DNA of 52,254 bases, from positions 1 through 52,254 of the forward strand of contig JAQXAR010000032.1 of assembly GCA_029252805.1 (NCBI GenBank), written 5' to 3'. The DNA is from Rickettsiales bacterium. GTDB taxonomy: Bacteria > Pseudomonadota > Alphaproteobacteria > Rickettsiales > JALZUV01. This document shows positions 26,540 through 35,445 of this stretch, one piece after another (position 1 is the first letter of the stretch; every line of letters starts with the position of its first letter). A model generated the notes under the pieces. That model worked only from the letters and a program-made list of their open reading frames with translations. It did not search any database and had not been told where the DNA came from. Made by a program: the position numbers and the translations under genes.

Positions 26540-28389
26540 AATACCAATGGAATCAACCCGATTCACTTGTTGAAGAAGTTCGCTTCACGCCCGCTAAAAA
26601 AGGGCGCGCGGCTGAGGCTGTTATTGTTTTACGCCCACAAGAAGACATTAAGACAACCACACTTGATACCGCATTGGTCGATCAAGGCTTTTCCCTCAGC
26701 TATGACCTGATTGATGGGCAATCTGTCTTACGCATAGGCAATTTCAAACATGAAAAAGAAGTCCTAGCCACCTTACAAAAAACCGAAGCGGTCAAAGGCG
26801 AAAGCCAAAAATCAGCGAGCGGTCAAGAAATCGAACCCACGATGTTGCAAAAAGTTCGTGCGAACAGCCTTGTACTCTCTGCCGTATTTTACCAACTCGG
26901 AAACGTTGCAACTGCATTAAGTGGTTGGTTCCGTCGCGATAATGATGAATTACGCAGCGGTTTGGCCTTCTCGGTTGGGGACACTGCCATGCTTATGTTT
27001 GGTAAACGTAGCGACAAAGAAAAACACGATGCCGTGATGCAAGGCTTTGGTGATAGTTTAAAACAAAATGGTATTGCTCCTTCTTTTGGCAGTGCATTCA
27101 CGACAGGATTACATAGCAGCAAAGGTGGATGGCAAGGCGTTCGTAACTTTATGCATAATAAAGTCATCGCCATTAAATCTGCCTCTGAAGTCACCGCAGG
27201 AATATCCCTCGCCATCGCAGGACAAAAGCAAAGCAACCCTTACAAAAAAGCAGCCGGTATCTTAGTCAGCTCTGGCTTTGCCTTAGGTGCGAGTATTCCA
27301 GAAAAAAGTTCTTCTGAAATTCGTGAAGATTTAGGTGTTACCACCCCAGCCGAGGCAAAAGAGGCTCTCGCAAATTTATCTCTATGGAAACGCCTCAGTT
27401 ATAAAGTGCAGCAAATGCCACTCCTTATTTCTGGCTTTTTCGCTGGCCTAAATAACGTTTCTTCGATTATAGGCGCATTTGATGAGCGCAAACATCGCTG
27501 GCAGAAGCACAGTATTGCGAACAAAATCGGCAATAAAACCGATGGCTTAAACGGAGAGCCTAAAAAGATGAACGAAACTATCACCAGTGATGCTGGGCAA
27601 GTCAACAAACTCAAAAATATAAATGAGACGGCTTACTCGAAAGTAAACCGTCTCTCCCAGCAGTTGGACACAGCGACTGCACCAAGCAAAGCCGTTGGGC
27701 TTTCTGAAGAGCTAAGAGAGGCTCAACACGAACTCACGAAACTCAAAGGCGAACAAGATTCCGTTCTGAAAGGACGCTATGATAATAAAAGCGCAGCGAG
27801 TAAATTCTGGATATTTAACCTTGCTCAAGGCTTACTCTTCCTCGTTGCAAACACACTTTACGGCATCAGTTCCAAATCTGGCCGCAGCAACAGTGAAGAA
27901 CTTCTCGGTAAACAGTTTATCTCTGCCGTTGCCAGCGAAGTGCTGATCACACCACCGCAAGACCGTGCGGAGATCATCAACATTGCATCACATTATGCCG
28001 GAAGCCTAGACGAGCTTGATTTCACAAGTGCCGAAATACGCACGATGCTAGAAGCAAAGCTTACGGAGCTTGAATCCCATGCACTCTTCGCGCTAAAGGA
28101 AGGCGAAACTGAAGTAACGAGCAAAGACAATAAGCCGCTAGAGGTTATCATTAAAGTCCAACCTGACACTCAAAAAGACGCAGAGGTCCTAGTTTCAGCA
28201 GACCATCAAACGGATCAAAACGCGGCGCCTAAAGCCAGTGCTGCCCCGACCGAAACAGCGCGCCCCAAAGAAGCCAAAGTTGCAAAAAGGTTTCTCGATA
28301 ATCTACCCGCCGGTAAAGACGGTAAGATTAAACCAGAGGATTTCTTAGCAAATGATGAAGTCACTCCTAAAGGCGCCACTATCCACTAA
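26536..28389 (+). CDS. unknown large membrane-associated protein, operon member 4
   Basis: Not recognised. 617 aa from a GTG start. An N-terminal soluble domain (1-85) is followed by about six hydrophobic segments (near 111-131, 142-155, 217-228, 238-253, 293-315, 424-446), with a predicted coiled coil at about 353-411 (QVNKLKNINETAYSKVNRL onward) before the last one. A soluble region with ITPPQDRAEIINIASHYAG and an acidic helix follows, then a tail with NAAPKASAAP like the tails of members 1 and 3. It does not share the four-segment layout of the other three, so it may be the structural partner. The gene ends 3 bp from the convergent redoxin gene. Confidence 0.8.
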   Translation: MKYQWNQPDSLVEEVRFTPAKKGRAAEAVIVLRPQEDIKTTTLDTALVDQGFSLSYDLIDGQSVLRIGNFKHEKEVLATLQKTEAVKGESQKSASGQEIEPTMLQKVRANSLVLSAVFYQLGNVATALSGWFRRDNDELRSGLAFSVGDTAMLMFGKRSDKEKHDAVMQGFGDSLKQNGIAPSFGSAFTTGLHSSKGGWQGVRNFMHNKVIAIKSASEVTAGISLAIAGQKQSNPYKKAAGILVSSGFALGASIPEKSSSEIREDLGVTTPAEAKEALANLSLWKRLSYKVQQMPLLISGFFAGLNNVSSIIGAFDERKHRWQKHSIANKIGNKTDGLNGEPKKMNETITSDAGQVNKLKNINETAYSKVNRLSQQLDTATAPSKAVGLSEELREAQHELTKLKGEQDSVLKGRYDNKSAASKFWIFNLAQGLLFLVANTLYGISSKSGRSNSEELLGKQFISAVASEVLITPPQDRAEIINIASHYAGSLDELDFTSAEIRTMLEAKLTELESHALFALKEGETEVTSKDNKPLEVIIKVQPDTQKDAEVLVSADHQTDQNAAPKASAAPTETARPKEAKVAKRFLDNLPAGKDGKIKPEDFLANDEVTPKGATIH

Positions 28390-28392
28390 TCT

Positions 28393-28992
28393 CTAATATT
28401 TAACCGAACAGCCATAAGGTTGGCTTGATGTCACTTGCACGGTATTGCCCGCGAGTAAATCATTCAACGCATTCTTCAAATGCGGCGTCGCCTCGGCAAT
28501 TTTCTCAGCACTTGGCGAACGAATATCATCCATTGCGCCTTGATAGGCCACATTACCCGCTTTATCGATCACAAACATATGCGGCGTCGTTTTGGCACCG
28601 AATAGGCGGCCAATCTCACCGGACTCATCACGGATCGTATGGGTCGCGGCAGCGCCCTGCTCTTTCGCAATTTCATTGGCCTGCATATCCGTCACATGAC
28701 CTTGCTTACCGACAGCCGATGAAATGATACGCACCCATTTCACGCCTTTGGCGGTATAGTCTTTTTGCGTCGCTTGCATATCGCCTTGGCTGTAAAACTT
28801 TTTCACAAACGGGCAACCATGGTTCGTCCATTCCAGCACAACAATCTCATCTTTCAATTCAGAAAGAGTGACTTTCGCGCCATTCGTATCTACCGCACTG
28901 AAATCAGGGGAGGCTTTACCGATTTCTACCTCTGCAAAAGCGACAAAGGGAATCAATGCGAAAGTCGCAACTAGGTTCAATAGAGTTTTCAT
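28393..28992 (-). CDS. exported redoxin (thioredoxin/AhpC-like)
   Basis: A 199-aa periplasmic protein with a cleavable signal (MKTLLNLVATFALIPFVAFA) and a thioredoxin-like fold of the redoxin/peroxiredoxin type. The active Cys is in WTNHGCPFVKKFY, a peroxiredoxin-like single-Cys site, and a second Cys is in the C-terminal PYGCSVKY. The conserved cis-Pro is in AKTTPHMFVID. It lies 1 bp after the dsbD-like gene, so it is a probable redox client or partner of that membrane electron carrier. The exact substrate is unknown. Confidence 0.85.
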   Translation of the reverse strand: MKTLLNLVATFALIPFVAFAEVEIGKASPDFSAVDTNGAKVTLSELKDEIVVLEWTNHGCPFVKKFYSQGDMQATQKDYTAKGVKWVRIISSAVGKQGHVTDMQANEIAKEQGAAATHTIRDESGEIGRLFGAKTTPHMFVIDKAGNVAYQGAMDDIRSPSAEKIAEATPHLKNALNDLLAGNTVQVTSSQPYGCSVKY

Positions 28993-28993
28993 T

Positions 28994-31000
28994 TTAGTTC
29001 TCCTTAATAATGTCGAGTATGGTTGAGGTCGTTAGCAGTTGCGGCAGCACAATTTCTTGCACCCCATCTGCTGGATAATAAACATAAAGCGGCACACCGG
29101 AGCGACCGTAACGGGTCAGCCAATCCGTAATCGCATCATCACGATTCGTCCAGTCAGCGACCAAATAGGTAATGCCTTGCGCCTTAAAACTTTCCGCAAT
29201 TTTAGGGTCGCGAAGCGCCACCCGCTCATTCACTTTACAGGTGATACACCATGCTGCCGTTGCATTAACGAATACCGGCTTACCGGTCGCACGCAGCTCG
29301 CTCAAACGCTGAGGCGTAAAAGGCTCGGATAAGTTTTTGTAACTGTCAACATTACTACTGCAGCTAGCGCAATAGGTTGAATATAAGGTAAAACCAACGA
29401 GCAATAACGCGAGTAGCTTCGCCCATGCTTTACCAATCCAAATAAGAAAAGCGAGCCCTACCAAAGCAAATAATATAACCGCCAGAATATCGAGTGATAC
29501 TTGCTGTGCCAGAACCCAAAGCAACCATGCGGCCGATGCGAACATCGGGAATGCCATAAATTCTTTAAAGCTGTTCATCCATGCGCCCGGCTTTGGTAGA
29601 CGCTTATGCAACACAGGAAACCATGCCAGTAGCAGATAAGGCAAGGCTAGGCCCACACCGAGCAGCACCATAATCAATAGCGTAATAGTCGTGGGTTGTG
29701 CAAAGGCATATCCCACTGCCGGTGCCATGAAGGGCACTGCACACGGAGTCGCCACTAACACCGCAAGCCCCCCTGTTAGGAAGCTGCCTTTTGTGCTTTC
29801 TTTTTGTTCCGCATCTTGCGCGGCATTACCCATCAATACGGGCAGATGGAACATCCCCACGAGCGATAGGCCAAGCAGAAAGAATATAAACAACATCGCC
29901 GTGACAAAAACCGGTGATTGCAGTTGGAAGCCCCAGCCCAGGGTGTGTCCTGCCGTTTTGAGAGCAATCATTACACCCCCTAAAACAAGGAATGAAACGA
30001 CAACCCCAACCAAATAAGCCAGTCCTTGCTTACGCACTTCTGTCGTTGCCGTTTGCGCTTTACGCGAAATGGAAAGCGCCTTGAGCGATAAGACCGGGAA
30101 GACGCATGGCATGGCATTGAGCAGCACCCCACCAAGTAACGCAAAAAGTAATGCCGTCACCAGAGATAAGCTTTCCACCGGCGCTGCCGCTTGGGGAACC
30201 ACGACCATGCCCGGCTCGGCTTGCACCGCAAAGCGATCTGCCGCCGCGACTAATACGCCGCCCAGATTGCCATCAATTTCGTGCATCCCTTTGCTGAGTT
30301 TGAGTACACTTACGCCCTCACCCTTCAATAAAGTTTGCGGTTCAACATGTTCAATCACGCCGCCCACTTCAGGATAGAAATACGCGCCTTCTTTGACTTC
30401 ATAAGGCAACTGCAAATAAATGGCATCGTCTTTTTGCTCGAAATAAGCGGTATCAGATAGCGGCGCTGGCAGCATGGCAAGGCGCGCATCAAAACTGCCT
30501 TCATTGACCAAAGACTTCGTAGAGATTGGCAATGTTAGCGAAACTTCGGCACTTTCCGGGATACAAATTTCTTTACAAATAAGCCATTCCAGCTTGGCGG
30601 TTAGGATAACTTCATTACCCTCTTGGCTAAAGGCTTCCCCCTCTAATCCGTTCGGAGGTATCATGCGTTGGATGAGGCTCGGGCTGCCCTCATAGCCGTA
30701 ATTCATCAAGCCTTCAACGGCAATTTTCTCAGGGGTTGGCCATTGTAGCGAGCCTACAGCAAAGCCGCTCGGCAGCTCCCAATGGACGGTGGCAGCAAGA
30801 CCGGAATCGCCCGGATTTTTCCAGTAAATATGCCAGTGATCTTCGAGTTCGAAATCGAAAGCGACATTAAAAGGCTGACCGGGCGTGATAGCCGCTGCTT
30901 CACTCACTAACGTGACCTTCGCATGTTCGGTCATCGCAGACGGTGCTGCTTGTAACGAGACACTAAATAACGTGAATATAAGGGCGAATAAAACCGGCAT
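28994..31000 (-). CDS. DsbD/ScsB-type thiol:disulfide interchange protein
   Basis: A 668-aa inner-membrane electron carrier that moves reducing power from cytosolic thioredoxin to periplasmic thiol proteins. Order: signal peptide (1-18), an N-terminal periplasmic domain (about 25-270, with CKEICIPES), an eight-helix transmembrane domain with two functional cysteines (MPCVFPVLSLKAL and ATPCAVPFMAP), and a C-terminal thioredoxin domain (TAAWCITCKVNE). The long N-terminal domain fits ScsB better than classic E. coli DsbD. It is upstream of the redoxin gene and 5 bp after rdgB in the rph-rdgB operon. Confidence 0.88.
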   Translation of the reverse strand: MPVLFALIFTLFSVSLQAAPSAMTEHAKVTLVSEAAAITPGQPFNVAFDFELEDHWHIYWKNPGDSGLAATVHWELPSGFAVGSLQWPTPEKIAVEGLMNYGYEGSPSLIQRMIPPNGLEGEAFSQEGNEVILTAKLEWLICKEICIPESAEVSLTLPISTKSLVNEGSFDARLAMLPAPLSDTAYFEQKDDAIYLQLPYEVKEGAYFYPEVGGVIEHVEPQTLLKGEGVSVLKLSKGMHEIDGNLGGVLVAAADRFAVQAEPGMVVVPQAAAPVESLSLVTALLFALLGGVLLNAMPCVFPVLSLKALSISRKAQTATTEVRKQGLAYLVGVVVSFLVLGGVMIALKTAGHTLGWGFQLQSPVFVTAMLFIFFLLGLSLVGMFHLPVLMGNAAQDAEQKESTKGSFLTGGLAVLVATPCAVPFMAPAVGYAFAQPTTITLLIMVLLGVGLALPYLLLAWFPVLHKRLPKPGAWMNSFKEFMAFPMFASAAWLLWVLAQQVSLDILAVILFALVGLAFLIWIGKAWAKLLALLLVGFTLYSTYCASCSSNVDSYKNLSEPFTPQRLSELRATGKPVFVNATAAWCITCKVNERVALRDPKIAESFKAQGITYLVADWTNRDDAITDWLTRYGRSGVPLYVYYPADGVQEIVLPQLLTTSTILDIIKEN

Positions 31001-31005
31001 AATAA

Positions 31006-31602
31006 TTACTTCGTTGGAGCCTCTATGAATGTTACAAATTTTTCAAATGCCAGCGAACGATGGCTTATACTCTGCTTCGCCTGCGCATCCATTTCGGCAA
31101 ACGTTGTGTCATAACCTTGCGGCACAAACACCGGATCATAACCGAAGCCTTTTTCGCCGCGCATTGGGAAAGTAAGCGTGCCATCGACCCGCCCCTCAAA
31201 CACCACATCTTGCGCATCTGGCTGACTTAGAGCCAGCACACAGATAAAATAAGCTGGAGTTCCCGTTTCGCAGCCTTGCGTCTGCAAGCGCTTCATAGCC
31301 ACATCAAAATCTTTATTCGGCCCGGCCCAACGTGCGGAATAAATACCTGGCGCGCCATCCAGCATCGGCACGGCCAAACCAGAATCATCCGCCAGAGATG
31401 CCAGACCGCTCTTACCGCAAGCGGATTGCGATTTGATGAGCGCATTCGCCGCGAACGTATCGCCATCTTCCACCGGCTCAGGTAAATCGAGTTCAGCGGC
31501 AGACTTAACCTGCACTCCCATTGGCGCGAGTAAAGCATCGATCTCACGCACTTTGCCAGCATTATGGCTAGCGATAACGAGTTGTTCGAACGGCGCTGTC
31601 AT
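31006..31602 (-). CDS. rdgB: XTP/dITP diphosphatase (HAM1 family)
   Basis: A 198-aa house-cleaning enzyme that hydrolyses dITP/XTP to keep them out of DNA. The phosphate-binding SHNAGKVREI at residues 12-21, the metal site SLADDSGL and the late FGYDPVFVPQGYD plus SHRSLAFEKF are family hallmarks. The ATG abuts the rph stop (TAAATG), the usual rph-rdgB pairing. It is followed 5 bp later by the DsbD-like gene. Confidence 0.95.
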   Translation of the reverse strand: MTAPFEQLVIASHNAGKVREIDALLAPMGVQVKSAAELDLPEPVEDGDTFAANALIKSQSACGKSGLASLADDSGLAVPMLDGAPGIYSARWAGPNKDFDVAMKRLQTQGCETGTPAYFICVLALSQPDAQDVVFEGRVDGTLTFPMRGEKGFGYDPVFVPQGYDTTFAEMDAQAKQSISHRSLAFEKFVTFIEAPTK

Positions 31603-32340
31603 TTACGCCGCTAAACTTTGCGCTTCGAGTGCTTTTTCTTGCAAAACAGCAAGTTCCTTCACGCCTTTTTCTGCGAGATCCAGCAATGTATCGAACTGTG
31701 CGCGGGTAAACGGATCTTGTTCCGCGGTTCCCTGCACTTCGATAAGCTTTCCAGAAGCGGTCATCACAAAGTTAGCATCTGCTTCAGCGATTGAATCTTC
31801 GGAATATTCTAAATCCAGAATGCATTCACCGTTTAAGATACCGCAAGAAATAGCGGCCACAGGCTCACGCAATGGCATCGTCTTCAGATCACCTTGCTTT
31901 ACGAGAAGTGCAAGCGCTTGGTAAAGCGCGACATAAGCACCGGTGATAGAAGCAGTACGCGTGCCGCCATCTGCCTCGATCACATCGCAATCAACTACGA
32001 TTTGACGCTCGCCAAGTGCTTCCATATCGACGACAGCACGCAAGCTACGGCCAATAAGACGTTGAATTTCTTGAGTACGCCCCGATTGTTTACCGCGAGC
32101 AGCTTCACGCCCCATACGGGTATGGGTTGAGCGTGGTAGCATGCCATACTCAGCCGTCACCCAGCCCTTACCTTTACCACGCATCCAGCCAGGGACATTC
32201 TCGTCAACACTGGCTGTACAGCGCACTACGGTATGCCCACAACGGATTTCGCATGAACCTTCTGCATAGCGACTAATATCAGAAATAATGGTAATTTCGC
32301 GCATCGAATCATTGGTGCGACCTGAAGGACGTGTAGACAT
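31603..32340 (-). CDS. rph: ribonuclease PH
   Basis: A phosphorolytic 3'-5' exoribonuclease that trims tRNA 3' ends. The 245-aa protein begins [13 protein letters not shown], with [24 protein letters not shown] and [19 protein letters not shown], which include the phosphate-binding arginines, and the metal-binding [23 protein letters not shown] segment. I start at the ATG at 32340; an upstream ATG adds five residues. It leads the rph-rdgB-dsbD-redoxin operon and is divergent from grpE. Confidence 0.95.
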   Translation of the reverse strand: MSTRPSGRTNDSMREITIISDISRYAEGSCEIRCGHTVVRCTASVDENVPGWMRGKGKGWVTAEYGMLPRSTHTRMGREAARGKQSGRTQEIQRLIGRSLRAVVDMEALGERQIVVDCDVIEADGGTRTASITGAYVALYQALALLVKQGDLKTMPLREPVAAISCGILNGECILDLEYSEDSIAEADANFVMTASGKLIEVQGTAEQDPFTRAQFDTLLDLAEKGVKELAVLQEKALEAQSLAA

Positions 32341-32398
32341 AAAAAGCTCTCTCATGATTATTTGCCACTAGCTATACGCAATTTTATCCATCGGTGCA

Positions 32399-32428
32399 CT
32401 TGAAACTTGGGCGAATATCACGATATTG
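32399..32428 (+). promoter_or_regulatory. candidate heat-shock (RpoH) promoter of grpE
   Basis: CTTGAAA (32399-32405) matches the sigma-32 -35 box exactly. The -10 candidate CGATATT (32421-32427) is at a fitting distance but is a partial match. It lies about 35 bp before the grpE ATG, where a heat-shock promoter is expected. Confidence 0.45.
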
Positions 32429-32461
32429 TCAGTAACGTAAAAATCACGAGCGGTACAGATC

Positions 32462-33199
32462 ATGAATAATCCAGAAGAAACCCCTGAAATGCCTGAAGAT
32501 GATTCGGCAGAACCTTCCATTAGCAACGATCCCCTCTCGGCGGAAATGCATGCAGCACTGCATGCGGCCAAGGAAGAAGATCAGGCGAACCAATCTGAAG
32601 CACCTACAGTAGAGGAAGGAACACCTCCTTCGCCTGAAGAAATCGCGGATGTACAAGAAGCGATCGCTGCAGCACTCGCTGGAGCAGGTGAAGAAACCCT
32701 CGAAGCGGTGCCTAAGGCAGAAGATGAAACCGCAATGATGAAAGATCAGCTTATCCGCGCGATGGCTGAAATGGAAAACCTCCGTAAACGTACTGACCGC
32801 GAATTGGCTGATGCACGTAAATATGCAGTTACCGGCTTTGCACGTGACATGGTGAATATCGTTGAAAATCTTCAGCTCGCCTTACAGAGTATCTCTGAGG
32901 AAGATCGCAAATCTGACGATAAGCTCAATAACCTTGCGCAAGGCGTGGAGATGACCTTCAATGAGTTGATCCGCATCTTCCAAGGCAATGGCATTGTGCG
33001 TATTGACCCAGTGGGTGAGAAATTCAACCACAACCACCATCAAGCCGTAGCACAAGTAGAAGATGCCGAGGCTGAACCCGGCACCGTAACACAAGTACTG
33101 CAAGCCGGTTACATCATCCATGATCGCCTGTTGCGGCCTGCGATGGTGACGGTGGCTAAAGGTGGAAATAAAGCTGAATCCATTTCAACGGAAGCGTAA
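32462..33199 (+). CDS. grpE: DnaK nucleotide exchange factor GrpE
   Basis: Co-chaperone that releases ADP from DnaK. The 245-aa protein has a long acidic, Glu/Ala/Pro-rich N-terminus (about 1-85, likely disordered), the coiled-coil MKDQLIRAMAEMENLRKRTDRE, and the C-terminal beta domain (VRIDPVGEKFNHNHHQAV, GYIIHDRLLRPAMVTV). It is longer than the usual 190-210 aa because of the acidic N-terminus. hrcA, often its neighbour in alphaproteobacteria, is not here. Confidence 0.93.
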   Translation: MNNPEETPEMPEDDSAEPSISNDPLSAEMHAALHAAKEEDQANQSEAPTVEEGTPPSPEEIADVQEAIAAALAGAGEETLEAVPKAEDETAMMKDQLIRAMAEMENLRKRTDRELADARKYAVTGFARDMVNIVENLQLALQSISEEDRKSDDKLNNLAQGVEMTFNELIRIFQGNGIVRIDPVGEKFNHNHHQAVAQVEDAEAEPGTVTQVLQAGYIIHDRLLRPAMVTVAKGGNKAESISTEA

Positions 33200-33205
33200 A
33201 AGTAC

Positions 33206-34108
33206 ATGGCTTCCACCACACGCCAAATACGCCGGTTTATCGCGCCTCGGCTCGATATCTCCTTCTCGCGTGATGATGCGAATCGCTACTTGCCGTACTT
33301 CATCGCTTTGATGATTTTTCTCGCCGCCTTCTTTTTAGCAGGTGGAATTACGGTGGGCACCTTGTTGGAAGATAAAAAACAAGATTTCTCCGAATGGCTG
33401 ACCGTGCAAATCCCAGCAGATATAAGCGATAAGAAATACGAGTCCCTTGAACGGCTCATCAAAAAGACCGGCGGCGTGAGCGAAACTCGATTACTCGCAA
33501 CCGAAGATGTTGCAGAAATGATCTCGCCTTGGTTTGGCAATGATACGGCATTAGTTGAAACCTTGAATATCCCTAAAGTGCTGGAAGTAAAGTTAGAGGA
33601 TCGCAGTCGCTTTAACATTGACGAGCTCACAAAATCTCTCAAAAAACCCTTCCCCAATGTGCAAATTGATACACACGAGCAATGGCTAGAACATTATCTA
33701 AACTTTATCCGTATTTTAGAGATCGGCGCTTATTTACTGGCGCTATTAGTGGTTGCCGCGACCACAGTGATTATTATATTCACCTCTAAAACTGCACTCA
33801 AACTACATACGAAGGCGATTCAACTGTTACACTCAGTGGGCGCGGAAGATGATTATATCGCACGACAATTCCAGTTTAATGCCTTTCTGTTAGGCATGCG
33901 TGGAGGGCTGGTGGGAGTCGCGATTGCCGCTATGCTGTTCTTTCTTGTTGGCCTATCCATCAATGAAATAAACACCAGCCTCTTACCCAATTTCCCTATT
34001 ACCCTTATGCACCTAGTCGTGTGGCTTTTACTCCCCCCCCTGACCGGATTGCTCGCTTTGTTCGTTGCACGTAAAACGGTACTAGCAATGCTAAGGCAAA
34101 TGGCTTAA
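33206..34108 (+). CDS. ftsX: FtsX-like cell division permease
   Basis: A 300-aa membrane subunit of the FtsEX ABC complex, which controls peptidoglycan hydrolases at the septum. It has one transmembrane helix near residues 30-51 (FIALMIFLAAFFLAGGITV), an extracytoplasmic domain, and three helices in the C-terminal half (near 171-191, 225-250, 265-285), as in FtsX. It begins 6 bp after grpE. The ATPase gene ftsE, normally just upstream, is absent here. The gene contains a run of eight C at 34033-34040, in LLPPL codons. Confidence 0.82.
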   Translation: MASTTRQIRRFIAPRLDISFSRDDANRYLPYFIALMIFLAAFFLAGGITVGTLLEDKKQDFSEWLTVQIPADISDKKYESLERLIKKTGGVSETRLLATEDVAEMISPWFGNDTALVETLNIPKVLEVKLEDRSRFNIDELTKSLKKPFPNVQIDTHEQWLEHYLNFIRILEIGAYLLALLVVAATTVIIIFTSKTALKLHTKAIQLLHSVGAEDDYIARQFQFNAFLLGMRGGLVGVAIAAMLFFLVGLSINEINTSLLPNFPITLMHLVVWLLLPPLTGLLALFVARKTVLAMLRQMA

Positions 34109-34118
34109 GCCTGTTCTC

Positions 34119-34769
34119 ATGAGACGCCTTTTTTCTCTTCTAATGATACTATCATTACTCGCTGCTACGCTTTGGGTGGTTGGCTTTGTATCGTTTATCG
34201 GACAAGTTCCGAAACAAACACTCGGCACTCCTATTTCACAAGACAAAGCCTCATTAGGCGTTGTACTCACCGGTGGACAAGGACGTATCATTCACGGCTT
34301 AATCAAGCTTTATGAGGGGCGCGTACCGCAGCTTTTAATTACGGGTGTGAACGAGAATACCAGCAATAAGCAACTCTTCGCCAATACCGGAAACCCACTC
34401 GGGTCACGCCTCTATGAGCGCTTCCAAAAAAGAATCCACATCGGACGCAAAGCACGAAGCACCCGTGGCAATGCATTGGAAGTAAAGGAATTTCTAAAAG
34501 GAAAACCTCGCACCAAATCCATCATGCTTATTACGACCAACTACCATATGCCACGTAGTTTGCACGAGTTCCGTCGCGTTTTACCGGATAGTTATCGCAT
34601 CATTGCTGAGCCTGCCTTCTCTCCCAAATTCCCAGCAGATTGGTGGCGCAATAAAGATAGCGCCCTATTACTCGTCAGTGAATATCATAAATTAGCCATC
34701 AGCTACGTGATGAAATTGGTCGCACAGGAGACAAAGTTAAGTGAAATTCTTGCGGACAATCCTCTTTAA
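34119..34769 (+). CDS. YdcF/ElyC-family (DUF218) membrane protein
   Basis: A 216-aa protein with one N-terminal transmembrane helix (LFSLLMILSLLAATLWVVGF) and a DUF218 domain: GVVLTGGQGRI, PQLLITGVNE, ARSTRGNALEV and MLITTNYHMPRSLHEFRR, the last two with the conserved polar residues of the fold. E. coli ElyC affects envelope integrity and lipid-carrier use. It sits 10 bp after ftsX and overlaps plsC, a gene order common in alphaproteobacteria, consistent with an envelope role. Confidence 0.85.
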   Translation: MRRLFSLLMILSLLAATLWVVGFVSFIGQVPKQTLGTPISQDKASLGVVLTGGQGRIIHGLIKLYEGRVPQLLITGVNENTSNKQLFANTGNPLGSRLYERFQKRIHIGRKARSTRGNALEVKEFLKGKPRTKSIMLITTNYHMPRSLHEFRRVLPDSYRIIAEPAFSPKFPADWWRNKDSALLLVSEYHKLAISYVMKLVAQETKLSEILADNPL

Positions 34770-35445
34770 TCTACTCTTCTATCCTGGAAGCATCCTCTAC
34801 GCGACGCTTATGCTTCCGTGCCTATTGACAGTGCGTAGCACGCATTGGGGCATCCACCGCTGGGTCTATATGTATCTATGGGTGATGCGTGTGGTACTTG
34901 GGTTGGATTATCAGGTAACCCTCAAAAGCAAACTCCCGCAAGAAGCGGCTATCTATGCCAGCAAACATCAATCTGCATGGGAAACGATTGCGCTCTGGGT
35001 GCTCGTACCCAACGCACTCTTTGTGATGAAAAAAGAACTTTATTGGCTGCCGGTGATCGGCTGGTGGATATGGCGTGCGGGTAATATCGGCATTGATCGT
35101 AGTGGCGGCGCTTCCACTGTGAAGAAGCTGATTAAAGAATCAAAAGCACGCATGGCAGAAGGCTATAACCTGATTATCTTTCCTGAAGGCACGCGGATGG
35201 CTCCGGGGGAGACGAAAGATTACCTGCCCGGTGTCGCCGCACTCGCCAAATTCCTTAAATGTCCGGTCGTGCCGATTGCGTTAAACTCAGGCACTTACTG
35301 GCAGCGCAACGCTTTCACCAAACAAGCGGGTATCATTAAGCTTGTGATGTTAGAAGCCATTGCCGTGGGCACCCTAAAACCCGGTGAGTTTCTGCCTAAG
35401 CTCCAAACACTGATTGAAACCGAGAGCCGTGCCTTATCCACGTAG
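34741..35445 (+). CDS. plsC: 1-acyl-sn-glycerol-3-phosphate acyltransferase
   Basis: Adds the second acyl chain to make phosphatidic acid. The 234-aa protein has an N-terminal membrane segment, the catalytic block SKHQSAWET (HX4E in place of HX4D, usual in alphaproteobacterial members), the GNIGIDRS block, the FPEGTRMAPGE acceptor motif and VPIALNSG. The start is GTG at 34741, 29 bp inside the ydcF gene. The end overlaps the next gene. Confidence 0.9.
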   Translation: MKFLRTILFNLLFYPGSILYATLMLPCLLTVRSTHWGIHRWVYMYLWVMRVVLGLDYQVTLKSKLPQEAAIYASKHQSAWETIALWVLVPNALFVMKKELYWLPVIGWWIWRAGNIGIDRSGGASTVKKLIKESKARMAEGYNLIIFPEGTRMAPGETKDYLPGVAALAKFLKCPVVPIALNSGTYWQRNAFTKQAGIIKLVMLEAIAVGTLKPGEFLPKLQTLIETESRALST

